From positions 62,001 through 126,000 of the forward strand of contig JAUIFH010000003.1 in NCBI GenBank assembly GCA_030429495.1: 64,000 nt of DNA, written 5' to 3'. Of this stretch, positions 41,351 to 49,911 are shown in pieces. The translations under genes and the position numbers were made by a program. This DNA comes from Alphaproteobacteria bacterium. Its GTDB lineage: Bacteria; Pseudomonadota; Alphaproteobacteria; Rhodobacterales; Rhodobacteraceae. Positions within the stretch are counted from its first letter, which is position 1. Every line of letters starts with the position of its first letter. The notes below the pieces were generated by a model that saw only the letters and a program-made list of their open reading frames with translations, was not told the origin of the DNA and ran no database searches.

Positions 41351-41381
41351 TTGATCTCAAGTGCACTTGAGAAATTACCAC
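41351..41381 (+). promoter_or_regulatory. SoxR-box promoter of the VOC gene
   Basis: TCTCAAGTGCACTTGAGA (41355-41372) is a perfect 18-bp palindrome matching the SoxR box CCTCAAG-N4-CTTGAGG. It lies between a -35 TTGATC (41351-41356) and a -10-like TACCAC (41376-41381), exactly 19 bp apart. That is the stretched spacing SoxR needs, and the layout superimposes base for base on E. coli soxS. The soxR start codon is only about 20 bases away on the other side, so SoxR may also control itself. Confidence 0.9.
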
Positions 41382-41417
41382 GGGGGACAGTTGATAACCA
41401 GACGAAAGGACGCAGTC

Positions 41418-41804
41418 ATGCCCGCCATGCTCGAACATGTGAATATCACCGTCTCCGATCCGGGGCGGACCGCCGACCTCCTCTGCCGCCTCTTCGGCTG
41501 GCACCGCCGCTGGGAAGGCAGCGCCATCAACGGCGGGCACACGATCCATGTCGGTGGCACCGACCACTATGTCGCGCTCTATACCGGGCCCGGCGGCACG
41601 GATAAGAAGAAGGCCGACAACAGCTATTCGCGGATCGGCGGCCTGAACCATGTCGCGGTTGTCGTCGAGGACATCGGCGCGGCTGAGAAGGCCGTGCAGG
41701 CCGAGGGGCTAACCCCGATCAACCATGCCGATTACGAGCCGGGACGGCGTTTCTACTTCCACGATGCCGACGGTATCGAATATGAGGTCGTCAGCTACGC
41801 CTGA
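41418..41804 (+). CDS. VOC (glyoxalase/bleomycin resistance) family protein, SoxR target
   Basis: This 128-residue two-module VOC protein starts at 41418 after AAAGGA; the track adds 19 residues across the promoter. It opens MPAMLEHVNITVSDPGRTAD. Metal-site residues are suggested by LEHVNI, GLNHVAVVV and GIEYEVVSY. VOC proteins include glyoxalase I, dioxygenases and antibiotic-binding proteins. Control by SoxR suggests it deals with a redox-active metabolite, an electrophile or the product of oxidative damage. Nothing in the sequence defines the substrate. Confidence 0.88.
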   Translation: MPAMLEHVNITVSDPGRTADLLCRLFGWHRRWEGSAINGGHTIHVGGTDHYVALYTGPGGTDKKKADNSYSRIGGLNHVAVVVEDIGAAEKAVQAEGLTPINHADYEPGRRFYFHDADGIEYEVVSYA

Positions 41805-41848
41805 CGAATTCCTTGCCGCGGGGCCGGCTTCGTGCTAGCCCTGCGGCC

Positions 41849-41893
41849 ATGAAATCGAACGGCAACATCGGCATCATCTGCATTACCGGCTGA
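41849..41893 (+). CDS. Possible 14-residue leader peptide upstream of cysS
   Basis: ATG at 41849 opens a short frame ending in TGA whose product ends IICITG, with one Cys. It is directly followed by a 10-bp hairpin and lies 110 bases before cysteinyl-tRNA synthetase. A Cys-sensing attenuator would fit this layout, but a single Cys codon is weak evidence and no good Shine-Dalgarno is visible. Confidence 0.3.
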   Translation: MKSNGNIGIICITG

Positions 41894-41896
41894 CGG

Positions 41897-41920
41897 AAGC
41901 GTTTCGGGTACGAAACGCTT
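41897..41920 (+). promoter_or_regulatory. Perfect 10-bp hairpin in the cysS leader
   Basis: AAGCGTTTCG / CGAAACGCTT with a GGTA loop begins 4 bases after the short leader frame. No U-run follows at once (GATCAGG), though TTCTTCTGTTTT occurs about 16 bases later. It may be an attenuator stem, an RNA stability element or an operator. Confidence 0.55.
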
Positions 41921-42003
41921 GATCAGGCGGGCCGTTCTTCTGTTTTCAACATGGAAAGACACTGGTAAGCCCGCCGCGGAATACGTGCGCGAGGGATATT
42001 GGC

Positions 42004-43428
42004 ATGACCGAGATCAGGCTGACGAATACGAAGACCCGGAAGAAAGAGGTCTTCACTCCCATCGACCCCGAAAACGTGCGGATGTATGTCTGCGGGCCGA
42101 CGGTCTATGACCGCGCCCATATCGGCAACGCACGCCCCGTGATCGTCTTCGACGTGCTCTTCCGCCTTCTTCGCCATGTCTACGGGGAAGACCACGTCAC
42201 CTATGTGCGAAACTTCACCGACGTCGACGACAAGATCAACGCCGAGGCGCAGCGCCGCAAGGATGCGGGCGATCCCCGCACGCTGGAGGAACTGATCCGC
42301 GAGCGCACGGATGAGACGATCCGCTGGTACCACGACGACATGGGCGCGCTTGGCAATCTGACGCCGTCGGCGGAGCCGAGGGCCACCGAGTATATCGCCC
42401 AGATGATCGCCATGATCACCGACCTGATTGCCCGGGGCCATGCCTACGAGAAGGAGGGCCACGTCCTTTTCCGCGTCCGGTCGTACAAGGACTATGGCAA
42501 GCTTTCTGGCCGCTCGGTCGACGACATGATCGCGGGCGCACGGGTCGAGGTCGCGCCCTTCAAGGAAGACCCGATGGACTTCGTCCTGTGGAAGCCCTCA
42601 ACCGACGATCTGCCGGGCTGGGAGTCGCCTTGGGGCCGGGGGCGCCCCGGCTGGCATATCGAGTGCTCCGCCATGAGCCACGAGCTTCTGGGCGAGACCT
42701 TCGACATCCACGGCGGCGGCATCGACCTGCAATTCCCCCACCACGAGAACGAAATCGCCCAGTCGATGTGCGCCCACCCGCATGGCGGCTTCGCCAAGGT
42801 CTGGATGCATAACGAGATGCTTCAGGTCGAGGGCAAGAAGATGTCGAAATCGCTCGGCAACTTCTTCACTGTGCGCGATTTGTTGGACAAGGGCATACCG
42901 GGCGAGGTGATCCGGTTTGTGTTCCTCTCGACGCATTACTCCAAGCCGATGGACTGGACGGAGGAGAAGGCGGTCAACGCTGAGTTTCGACTTCACGGGT
43001 TTGTCGAGCTGATCGGAATGTATGGCGATCTGGAAACGGCGTGGGGATTGTCGCCGGAGCCAGCAATCATCGACGCGCTTTCCGATGACCTCAACACACA
43101 TGCTGCGCTCGAAGTTCTTGGCAAGATGGACGACTCCGCAACCGCGAACCGCTTGGCGCGCAATCTGGTCTTCCTTGGCCTGTTCTCCGAAGAGGAACTG
43201 GCCCAACGTGTCTCGGATTACAGCGCCGGTTTGGCTGCGCTCCACGAAAAGGCGCTTGAACTGCAAGCCTTGAGGGAAATTGCAATGTCGACGAAGGACT
43301 TCTCACGCGTCGATGCATTCAAGGAGATGCTCTCGCGCGCAAATGTCAGCGTCCGAATGACCAAGACCGAAGTTCACTTGCGTCCGGAAGTGGACTTCGA
43401 CCCCGCCAAACTGGAGGCCCTGAAATGA
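42004..43428 (+). CDS. cysS: Cysteinyl-tRNA synthetase
   Basis: This 474-residue class I synthetase charges tRNA-Cys. It has the zinc Cys in [18 protein letters not shown] with the HIGH-type motif HIGN, further zinc ligands in [13 protein letters not shown] and [14 protein letters not shown], and [12 protein letters not shown]. The start at 42004 has GAGGGAT upstream. The last 150 codons (from about 42,960) use noticeably more A/T-ending codons (TTG, GCA, GAA) than the front half, hinting at a recombined 3' end. The product still has the expected anticodon-binding region. A possible leader peptide and hairpin lie upstream. Confidence 0.96.
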   Translation: MTEIRLTNTKTRKKEVFTPIDPENVRMYVCGPTVYDRAHIGNARPVIVFDVLFRLLRHVYGEDHVTYVRNFTDVDDKINAEAQRRKDAGDPRTLEELIRERTDETIRWYHDDMGALGNLTPSAEPRATEYIAQMIAMITDLIARGHAYEKEGHVLFRVRSYKDYGKLSGRSVDDMIAGARVEVAPFKEDPMDFVLWKPSTDDLPGWESPWGRGRPGWHIECSAMSHELLGETFDIHGGGIDLQFPHHENEIAQSMCAHPHGGFAKVWMHNEMLQVEGKKMSKSLGNFFTVRDLLDKGIPGEVIRFVFLSTHYSKPMDWTEEKAVNAEFRLHGFVELIGMYGDLETAWGLSPEPAIIDALSDDLNTHAALEVLGKMDDSATANRLARNLVFLGLFSEEELAQRVSDYSAGLAALHEKALELQALREIAMSTKDFSRVDAFKEMLSRANVSVRMTKTEVHLRPEVDFDPAKLEALK

Positions 43429-43456
43429 GCCTCCATTCGTCCCACAGCACGACAGA

Positions 43457-43542
43457 GGTTCGCCCCCGGCCCGAGGGGGGGGGCGATTTCGCCCCCGCCC
43501 TGGGGGGCGGGTCGGGGGCGAACCGGGCCGCAGGCGGCCCGG
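43457..43542. repeat. Multibranch G/C inverted-repeat block between cysS and cimA
   Basis: An outer stem of 16 bp (GGTTCGCCCCCGGCCC at 43457 against GGGTCGGGGGCGAACC ending at 43524, one G-U pair) encloses an inner hairpin GGGGGCGA / TCGCCCCC (43479-43496). A separate perfect stem CCGGGCCGC / GCGGCCCGG (43523-43542) follows. Together they form a three-way structure 44 bases before cimA. It may be an attenuator, a terminator for cysS or a dispersed palindromic element. Confidence 0.7.
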
Positions 43543-43585
43543 GCGATAAAGCTCTGGCCACCGCGCACCGGTTTGGAGGCCTGTG

Positions 43586-45205
43586 ATGAAGGAACGCCTA
43601 TACCTCTACGACACGACCCTCCGCGACGGTCAGCAGACGCAGGGCGTCCAGTTCTCCGTCCCCGAAAAGCGCCAGATCGCGGAGGCGCTCGACGCGCTCG
43701 GGATCGACCATATCGAGGGCGGCTGGCCCGGCGCCAACCCGACCGACAGCGAGTTCTTCGAGAGCCGCCCCGCGACCCGCGCCACCTTAACAGCCTTCGG
43801 CATGACCAAGCGATCCGGCCGCTCGGCCGAAAACGACGATGTCCTTGCCGCGGTCCTGAACGCGAACACGCCGTCCGTCTGCCTCGTCGGAAAGACCCAC
43901 GATTTCCACGTCACCACCGCGCTTGGCATCACGCTGGAGGAGAACGTCGAGAACATCCGCACCTCCTTCGCCCACCTAGTCGCGCAGGGCCGCGAGGCGC
44001 TTTTCGACGCGGAGCATTTCTTCGACGGCTACAAGGCCAACCCGGACTACGCGCTGGAATGCGTCATGGCCGCCTACAAGGCCGGTGCCCGCTGGATCGT
44101 CCTCTGCGACACCAATGGCGGCACATTGCCGGCAGAGGTCGGCCGCATCACCGCCGAGGTTATCGCCGCCGGCATCCCCGGCGACCATGTCGCAATCCAC
44201 ACCCATGACGACACCGGCAACGCGGTCGCGGCAAGCCTTGCCGCCGTCGATGCCGGTGCGCGCCAGATTCAGGGCACGTTGAACGGGTTAGGCGAGCGCT
44301 GCGGCAATGCCAACCTCACCTCGCTCATCCCGACGCTCCTCCTGAAGGAACCCTATGTGAGCCGCTATGAGACCGGCGTGACGAAAGAGGCACTGAAGGG
44401 CCTGACGCGGGCCAGCCGGATGCTGGATGATATCCTCAACCGCGTGCCGCTGCGATCGGCGGCCTATGTCGGAGCATCCGCCTTCGCGCACAAGGCGGGG
44501 CTTCATGCGAGTGCGATCCTGAAGGATCCCGCGACCTACGAACATATCGAACCCGCGCTGGTCGGCAACAGCCGCATCATTCCGATGTCGAACCAGGCCG
44601 GGCAGTCGAACTTGCGCATGCGCCTTGCCGCCGCCGGGATCGAGGTCGGCGCGAAGGACCCGGCCCTTGCGCGCATCCTGGAAGTGATCAAGGAACGCGA
44701 GGATATGGGCTATGCCTATGATGGCGCACAGGCCTCGTTCGAACTGGTCGCGCGCCGCGAACTCGGACTGCTGCCGGCGTTCTTCGAGGTCAAGCGCTAC
44801 CGGGTGACAGTCGAGCGGCGGAAGAACAAGCGCGACCGGATGGTGACCTTGTCCGAGGCCGTCGTCGTCGTGAAGATCGGCGGCGAGAAGAAGCTTTCTG
44901 TCTCGGAATCGATGGATGAAACCGGCTCCGACCGTGGCCCGGTCAATGCGTTGTCGAAGGCGCTCGCCAAGGACCTTGGGCCGTATCAGTCGCATATCGA
45001 CGACATGAAACTCGTCGATTTCAAGGTGCGGATCACGCAAGGCGGCACCGAGGCGGTGACCCGCGTCATCATCGACAGCGAGGACAGCGAAGGTCATCGC
45101 TGGTCGACGGTCGGCGTCAGCCCGAACATTGTCGATGCCTCCTTCGAGGCGCTTCTCGACGCGATCACGTGGAAGCTGGTCCGCGACGGGGCCGCACCGG
45201 CATGA
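43586..45205 (+). CDS. cimA: (R)-citramalate synthase
   Basis: This 539-residue enzyme condenses pyruvate and acetyl-CoA to citramalate, the threonine-independent route to isoleucine. It opens with LYLYDTTLRDGQQTQGVQFS, the metal-binding signature of the 2-isopropylmalate synthase superfamily. GGWPGANPTD is characteristic of CimA rather than LeuA. The HTHDDTGNAVA motif binds the metal, NGLGERCGNANL closes the barrel, and the C-terminal 140 residues are a LeuA-type allosteric domain (feedback by isoleucine in known enzymes). ATG 43586 follows GGAGG. A large inverted-repeat block lies just upstream. Confidence 0.95.
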   Translation: MKERLYLYDTTLRDGQQTQGVQFSVPEKRQIAEALDALGIDHIEGGWPGANPTDSEFFESRPATRATLTAFGMTKRSGRSAENDDVLAAVLNANTPSVCLVGKTHDFHVTTALGITLEENVENIRTSFAHLVAQGREALFDAEHFFDGYKANPDYALECVMAAYKAGARWIVLCDTNGGTLPAEVGRITAEVIAAGIPGDHVAIHTHDDTGNAVAASLAAVDAGARQIQGTLNGLGERCGNANLTSLIPTLLLKEPYVSRYETGVTKEALKGLTRASRMLDDILNRVPLRSAAYVGASAFAHKAGLHASAILKDPATYEHIEPALVGNSRIIPMSNQAGQSNLRMRLAAAGIEVGAKDPALARILEVIKEREDMGYAYDGAQASFELVARRELGLLPAFFEVKRYRVTVERRKNKRDRMVTLSEAVVVVKIGGEKKLSVSESMDETGSDRGPVNALSKALAKDLGPYQSHIDDMKLVDFKVRITQGGTEAVTRVIIDSEDSEGHRWSTVGVSPNIVDASFEALLDAITWKLVRDGAAPA

Positions 45206-45972
45206 GCCTCGCCGCCTGCGCCGATCTGGTTCACGCGGGCGACCCGGATCGCTTCGCCGCCGCCATGGCAACGCCGGTCGCGGCGCGGGACCGGCTCTGG
45301 CCGCTCTATGCTGCCAATCTGGAGATCGCGCGCGCGCCCTGGGCCTCGACCGAACCCATGGTGGCCGAGATGCGGCTGCAATGGTGGATCGACACGATCG
45401 GCGCGCTTGCGGAGGGTGGCGAGCGCCTCGGTCACGCTGTGACCGAGGCGCTGGCACCGATGCTCGCCTCGGACCCCGGCCTTGCGCCCCTCCTGACCGG
45501 TATCGCCGAGGCGCGGCGCTGGGATTGCTGGCACGAACCCTTCGCCGACCGCGCGGAATTCGACGCCTATCTCGATGCGACCGCCGGCAACCTGATGTGG
45601 GCGGCCGCCCGCGCGCTCGGCGCGGAGGCCGCGATCGAACCCCTGATCCGCGACTTCGCCTGGGGTGCCGGCCTCGCCACCTTCCTCCGTGCCGCGCCCG
45701 AACTCGCGGCCCGGGGCCGCGCGCCCTTCCTCGACGCTGGCCCCAAAGCACTCCGCACGCTCGCGGCCGAAGGTCGCGCCCGCATCGCCCGCGCGCGGCA
45801 CGCCGCCATCCCCCCTGCGGCCCGCCCGGCGCTCTGGACGGGCGCGACGGCCCCTGCGCTCCTCGCCCTTGCCGAACGCGATCCCGTCCGGATCATGGAA
45901 GGAACGCTCACCCTGTCTGACTTCCGGCGGAAATGGGCGCTGCTCTCGCGCGTGCTCACCGGCCGGATCTGA
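45202..45972 (+). CDS. Squalene/phytoene synthase-family protein, NDUFAF6-like
   Basis: This 256-residue protein starts at the ATG overlapping the cimA stop (ATGA). It has the squalene/phytoene synthase fold but not the catalytic D-x-x-x-D motifs: the first helix reads NLEIARAPWASTEPMVAEMR and the second YLDATAGNLMWAAARALG. RLQWWIDTIG is typical of the non-catalytic NDUFAF6 group, which assists respiratory complex I assembly in mitochondria. It is probably a membrane-associated assembly factor rather than a terpenoid enzyme. The coupling to cimA looks conserved-operon-like but has no obvious metabolic logic. Confidence 0.82.
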   Translation: MSLAACADLVHAGDPDRFAAAMATPVAARDRLWPLYAANLEIARAPWASTEPMVAEMRLQWWIDTIGALAEGGERLGHAVTEALAPMLASDPGLAPLLTGIAEARRWDCWHEPFADRAEFDAYLDATAGNLMWAAARALGAEAAIEPLIRDFAWGAGLATFLRAAPELAARGRAPFLDAGPKALRTLAAEGRARIARARHAAIPPAARPALWTGATAPALLALAERDPVRIMEGTLTLSDFRRKWALLSRVLTGRI

Positions 45973-45978
45973 CCGCAG

Positions 45979-46042
45979 CTTCATCGTGCCGGAAATACCT
46001 CGGGGGAGTCCCCGCGACGGCGGGGACGGGGGCTGCGCCCCC
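45979..46042 (+). repeat. Dispersed GAAATAC element with two G/C hairpins (copy e)
   Basis: CTTCATCGTGCC followed by GGAAATACCTCGGGGG (45979-46006) is nearly identical to copy a. Two stems follow: GTCCCCGC / GCGGGGAC (46008-46027) and GGGGGC / GCCCCC with a TGC loop (46028-46042). The block sits between convergent stop codons (45972 and 46050) and could terminate both transcripts. Confidence 0.75.
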
Positions 46043-46049
46043 TGCGCGC

Positions 46050-47267
46050 TCAGTCGCGGGGCCGCAGCACCAGCCAGATGAGCGACCCGCCGGCGAGGAC
46101 CAGGAAGGGTAGCATGGCAATATTCACTGCCTGCCATCCGGCAACGACACTGGTTCCCGAACAGTTCATCAGGCCGCCCGAGGCGAGCGAGGCCATGGTC
46201 ACGCCACCGAAGACCACAAGATCGTTGATCCCCTGAATGCGGCCCCGCTCCTCCGGCGCATGGGCCGAGGACAGCAGCGTCGTTGCGCCGATGAAGCCGA
46301 AGTTCCATCCGACGCCGAGGAGGATGAGGGCAACGAAGAATTGCTCCAGCGCCACGCCCGACAGCGCGACGGCCCCGGCTCCGGCAAGGATCACGAGGCC
46401 GATCCCGACGATCTTCGGCGCGCCGAATCGGGCGATGAGGTGGCCGGTGAAGAATGACGGGATGAACATCGCGAGCACATGGGCCGACACGATATCTGCC
46501 GCGTCGCCCTTGTCGAAGCCGCAGCCGACGACGGCAAGCGGCGTCGATGTCATCACGAGGTTCATCAGTGCATAGCTGACCATGGCGCAGATCATCGCCA
46601 CGACGATGGTCGGATCGCGCAGCATTTCAGCGCGACTCCGCCCGGAACTCGACCCTTCTGCCGGGCGTGGCGGGCGCGGGATGTCCAGGAAAAGAAACAG
46701 ACCCGCCCCGACGAAGTTTATCACGATCACCCCAAGATAGGTCCCCAGAAACGCGACCGGCATCGCTTCGGCCGTGACCTTGACCAGCTGCGGTCCGATG
46801 ATGGCCGAGGCAAGCCCGCCTGCCATGACCCAGGAAATCGCCTTCGGGCGGAACGCTTCGGTCGCTGTATCGGCGGCCGCGAAGCGGTAGAAGCCCTGCG
46901 CCGACATGTAGATGCCGGTCAGGAGCGAGCCGAGCAGAAAGAGCGGAAACGACCCGTACCACAGCCCGAGCGCCCCAACTGCCCCGCCCGCCGCGCCGCC
47001 GCTCGTCCCGATCCAGAACCCGGCGCGGCGGCCGAACCGGCCCATCAGCGAGGAAAGCGGCGTCGCGGTGAGCATCGAGCCGAGCACGATCATCGAGATC
47101 GGCAGCGTCGCCCAGCACGGGTTTGGCGAGAGCATCTGGCCCGCCAGCCCGCCCACGGTGAAGATCATCGGCATCTGCGCGCCGAGGATCGCCTGGGCGA
47201 GGATCAGCACGACGACATTGCGCCGCGCACGATGGGAATAGTCGGGCAGGGGGGCGGTAACTTCCAT
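46050..47267 (-). CDS. MFS transporter
   Basis: This 405-residue protein has 12 predicted membrane helices. The loop 2-3 signature is SSLMGRFGRRAGFWIG and a related motif in the second half is LIARFGAPKIVG. It looks like a drug/metabolite:proton antiporter-type MFS protein; the substrate is unknown. PEERGRIQGINDLVVF between helices 10 and 11 is common in this subgroup. It lies 76 bases downstream of the TetR-family gene on the same strand. The ppk2-tetR-mfs order suggests the regulator may control export, but that is inference. Confidence 0.87.
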   Translation of the reverse strand: MEVTAPLPDYSHRARRNVVVLILAQAILGAQMPMIFTVGGLAGQMLSPNPCWATLPISMIVLGSMLTATPLSSLMGRFGRRAGFWIGTSGGAAGGAVGALGLWYGSFPLFLLGSLLTGIYMSAQGFYRFAAADTATEAFRPKAISWVMAGGLASAIIGPQLVKVTAEAMPVAFLGTYLGVIVINFVGAGLFLFLDIPRPPRPAEGSSSGRSRAEMLRDPTIVVAMICAMVSYALMNLVMTSTPLAVVGCGFDKGDAADIVSAHVLAMFIPSFFTGHLIARFGAPKIVGIGLVILAGAGAVALSGVALEQFFVALILLGVGWNFGFIGATTLLSSAHAPEERGRIQGINDLVVFGGVTMASLASGGLMNCSGTSVVAGWQAVNIAMLPFLVLAGGSLIWLVLRPRD

Positions 47268-47343
47268 TCCGCCTGCCTAGTCCGGCCCGGCGCGCTTCGG
47301 CAAGCGCTTCGTTGTCACAGGTACAATTGCCGTGGCGCGCCGC

Positions 47344-47961
47344 TCATGCGTCGGGCGGAACAAGGCCGAGACCGCGGAGGTAGATGCCGATCCCCGCCTC
47401 CAGCAACTCCTCGGGCGGGAAGGGCGCCCGCGCGCCCGGCGTCCCGCGCGAGAACAGCTCCACCACGCCGTGGCTCATGGCCCAGACATGGGCGGAGAAC
47501 ATTGCGGCCGGCGGTCGGCGATCCGCCGGAATATGCTTCGACAGCGCCTCTGCGGCGCGGGTGAAGACCTGCCGCGCACGCTCCGATGCTCGCGCCAGTT
47601 CCGGCCCGGTATTGAGCGATATGCCGCTTTCGAACATTGCCATGTAGTGGCCGGGGAATTTGCGTGCGAACGCCAGATAGGCACGCCCCGTCGACTCGAA
47701 CGCCGCCAGAGCGGTCGGCCGGCCGCCGTCATAGGCATGTTCCATCAGGTCCGCGAATATCTCGAAGCCCTGCCGCGCGCATTCCGCGATCAGGTCCTCG
47801 CGCCCGGCAAAGTGGCGATAGACAGCCGCCGGCGTGACGCCGGCCGCTTTCGCCGCGTCCGAGAGCGTGAAGCCCTGAGGGCTTTTCTCCGCGATCAGGT
47901 CAAGCGTCGCCTCGACAAGCGCCTGACGAAGATTGCCATGATGGTAGCCGCGTTTAGCCAT
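47344..47961 (-). CDS. TetR-family transcriptional regulator
   Basis: This 205-residue repressor has an N-terminal Tet[44 protein letters not shown] and [11 protein letters not shown]. The C-terminal ligand-binding half ([19 protein letters not shown]) belongs to the WHG-type group. Its start overlaps the ppk2 stop by 8 bases, so it is translated from the ppk2 message. A near-palindrome upstream of ppk2 (48863-48880) is a reasonable operator, implying autoregulation of ppk2-tetR and perhaps of the MFS gene behind it. Confidence 0.9.
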   Translation of the reverse strand: MAKRGYHHGNLRQALVEATLDLIAEKSPQGFTLSDAAKAAGVTPAAVYRHFAGREDLIAECARQGFEIFADLMEHAYDGGRPTALAAFESTGRAYLAFARKFPGHYMAMFESGISLNTGPELARASERARQVFTRAAEALSKHIPADRRPPAAMFSAHVWAMSHGVVELFSRGTPGARAPFPPEELLEAGIGIYLRGLGLVPPDA

Positions 47962-48850
47962 CCAGAAGGCCCGGCCCGCCGCACATCCTGTCGTCTGCCT
48001 TGCCGATCGCTTCGCGGTCCTTGCCCGCGTAGTCCACGGCGTTCAAAACCGTCTGGATCGCCGCGATGCGCGCGCGCTTCTTGTCGTCGGCGCGGATCAC
48101 CGTCCACGGCGCGTGATCGGAATGACTCGCTTCAAGCGTCTCGCGGATCGCCGCGGTATATTCGTCCCATTTCTTCAGGCCCTCGACGTCGATCCAGCTG
48201 AGTTTCCATTGCTTCAGGGGGTCTTTCTCCCGCGCAAGGAACCGGCGCAGCTGTTCGGCGCGGCCGACATTGAGCCAGAGTTTCACCAGCGTGATGCCCT
48301 CGTCGACGATCATCTTCTCGAATTCCGGCAACTGGCGGAAGAACAGCTTGCGCTGCTCGGGCGTGCAGAAACCGAAGACATGTTCGACGACGCCCCGGTT
48401 GTACCAGGACCGGTCGAAAAGCGCGATTTCGCCCGCCGCCGGCAGCCAGTCGATGTAGCGCTGGAAGTACCACTGCGTCGCTTCGCGCTCGGTCGGCTTC
48501 GGGAGGGCAACGATATAGGCATTGCGGGGATTGAGGTTCTCGCGCATCCGCTCGATCGCGCCGCCCTTTCCGGCGGCGTCGCGGCCCTCGAAGACAACGC
48601 AAAGCCGCTTGCCGCCGCCGCGCAGGTCGTGGAGCATCTTCACCAGCTCGACCTGCAGCTTCTCCATCTGTTTGTCGTAGTCCTTGCCCTTCATCTCGGC
48701 GTCGTAGGGATAGGTTTCCGACAGGATGTCGTCCTTCCCACCCGTCTCGATGGCCTTTCGGATCGCCGCCGGCGCGCCGGTTTCAAGGTACTTGGTGATG
48801 TCGCCCACGAAGGGGATCGCCTGCGGCGCGGACGCCTTTGATTTTGCCAT
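47954..48850 (-). CDS. ppk2: Polyphosphate kinase 2
   Basis: This 298-residue single-domain PPK2 (class I size) transfers phosphate between polyphosphate and nucleoside diphosphates. Walker A is [18 protein letters not shown]. The lid and Walker B region contain [18 protein letters not shown]. The conserved N-terminal [16 protein letters not shown] and the basic [16 protein letters not shown] complete the fold. A GGAGG site precedes the ATG. Coupling to a TetR regulator is unusual and suggests its expression responds to a small ligand. Confidence 0.93.
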   Translation of the reverse strand: MAKSKASAPQAIPFVGDITKYLETGAPAAIRKAIETGGKDDILSETYPYDAEMKGKDYDKQMEKLQVELVKMLHDLRGGGKRLCVVFEGRDAAGKGGAIERMRENLNPRNAYIVALPKPTEREATQWYFQRYIDWLPAAGEIALFDRSWYNRGVVEHVFGFCTPEQRKLFFRQLPEFEKMIVDEGITLVKLWLNVGRAEQLRRFLAREKDPLKQWKLSWIDVEGLKKWDEYTAAIRETLEASHSDHAPWTVIRADDKKRARIAAIQTVLNAVDYAGKDREAIGKADDRMCGGPGLLDG

Positions 48851-48862
48851 CGGAATGCCTCC

Positions 48863-48880
48863 ACTGATACGTGTCTCAGT
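48863..48880. promoter_or_regulatory. Near-palindrome upstream of ppk2-tetR, candidate TetR operator
   Basis: ACTGATACGTGTCTCAGT has seven of nine complementary pairs and is centred about 20 bases before the ppk2 ATG. Size and symmetry fit a TetR-family site, and the regulator gene is in the same operon. The assignment is positional only. Confidence 0.45.
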
Positions 48881-48936
48881 ATGGCGATTGCGCGGGCGCG
48901 TTCAATCGCGCAGCACCGCCTCGGCCACCCGGTCTG

Positions 48937-49875
48937 CTATCCCCTCAGATCGGTGGTTTCCTTGCCGATCCGCTCCATCTCGAACGGAGTCGTGAGGTAG
49001 ATTTCGCTGATCCAGTTGCCGTAGAGCAGATGCGCATGGCTGCGCCAGCGGTTGAGCGGCTGGCGGCCCGGATCGTCATCGGGATAGTAGTTCATCGGCA
49101 CATTGATCGACGTTCCGCTGGCGATGTCGCGGTCGTATTCTTCCTTCAGCGTGCCGCTGTCATATTCGAAATGGTTGAAGATGTAGAGCGACCGCCGGCC
49201 CGGGTCCTCGACAAGGCAAGGGCCAACCTCGTCCGAGCCGAGCAGCGTGCGCAGACCCGGCGCGGCGTCAATTTCATCCTGCCGCATCTCGGTCCAGCGG
49301 CTGACCGGGATGACGAAATCGTCGGAAAAGCCCCGCAGATATGGCGATGCGGCCGCAAGATTGCGGTGCCGGAAGCAGCCGAAGGCCTTGTGGTCCAGCA
49401 TGTGTTTGTTCACGCCGTGGAAGTGATGGATCATCGCCATGCCGCCCCAGCAGACGCCGAAGGTCGAATGAACGTTGGTCTGGGTCCAGTCCATGACCTC
49501 GCAAAGCTCGTCCCAATAGGTCACTTCCTCGAACGGCAGATGTTCGATCGGGGCGCCGGTGATGATCAGGCCGTCGAACTTCTCGTCCTTCACCTCCTGG
49601 AAGGGGCGGTAGAATTCTTCCATGTGCTCGGCGGCGGTCGTCTTCGTCTGATGCTCGCTCATCCGGATCAGCTGGAAGTCGATCTGGAGCGGTGTCGCGC
49701 CGATCAGCCGGGCGAACTGGTTCTCGGTCTGGATCTTCTTCGGCATCAGGTTGAGAAGCCCGATGCGCAGCGGCCTGATATCCTGATGCGCCGCGCGGTC
49801 CGGCGTCATCACCATCACGCCTTCCTTCGAAAGCGTGTCGAAGGCCGGCAGGGTGCTGGGCAGCGTAATGGGCAT
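48937..49875 (-). CDS. metA: Homoserine O-acetyltransferase, MetA type (Glu111)
   Basis: This 312-residue MetA-family enzyme activates homoserine for methionine synthesis. It starts at 49875, with GGAG upstream; this start makes residue numbering match E. coli exactly. The nucleophile is Cys142 (FGVCWGG) and the His/Glu pair is in YIFNHFEYD. Position 111 is Glu ([13 protein letters not shown]). In characterised MetA proteins Glu111 selects acetyl-CoA, whereas Gly111 (E. coli) selects succinyl-CoA, so acetyltransferase activity is predicted despite the usual succinyltransferase annotation. Only 36 bases separate it from the upstream P-loop gene, so they may be co-transcribed. Confidence 0.93.
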   Translation of the reverse strand: MPITLPSTLPAFDTLSKEGVMVMTPDRAAHQDIRPLRIGLLNLMPKKIQTENQFARLIGATPLQIDFQLIRMSEHQTKTTAAEHMEEFYRPFQEVKDEKFDGLIITGAPIEHLPFEEVTYWDELCEVMDWTQTNVHSTFGVCWGGMAMIHHFHGVNKHMLDHKAFGCFRHRNLAAASPYLRGFSDDFVIPVSRWTEMRQDEIDAAPGLRTLLGSDEVGPCLVEDPGRRSLYIFNHFEYDSGTLKEEYDRDIASGTSINVPMNYYPDDDPGRQPLNRWRSHAHLLYGNWISEIYLTTPFEMERIGKETTDLRG

Positions 49876-49911
49876 CGGGATACTCCTCATCGAACAGCCG
49901 AGATAGGACGA

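Noticed and set aside
49876-49911. SAM-II riboswitch sought upstream of metA
   Set aside because: This element is common before alphaproteobacterial metA, but only 36 bases separate metA from the upstream gene and no pseudoknot-like sequence is visible.
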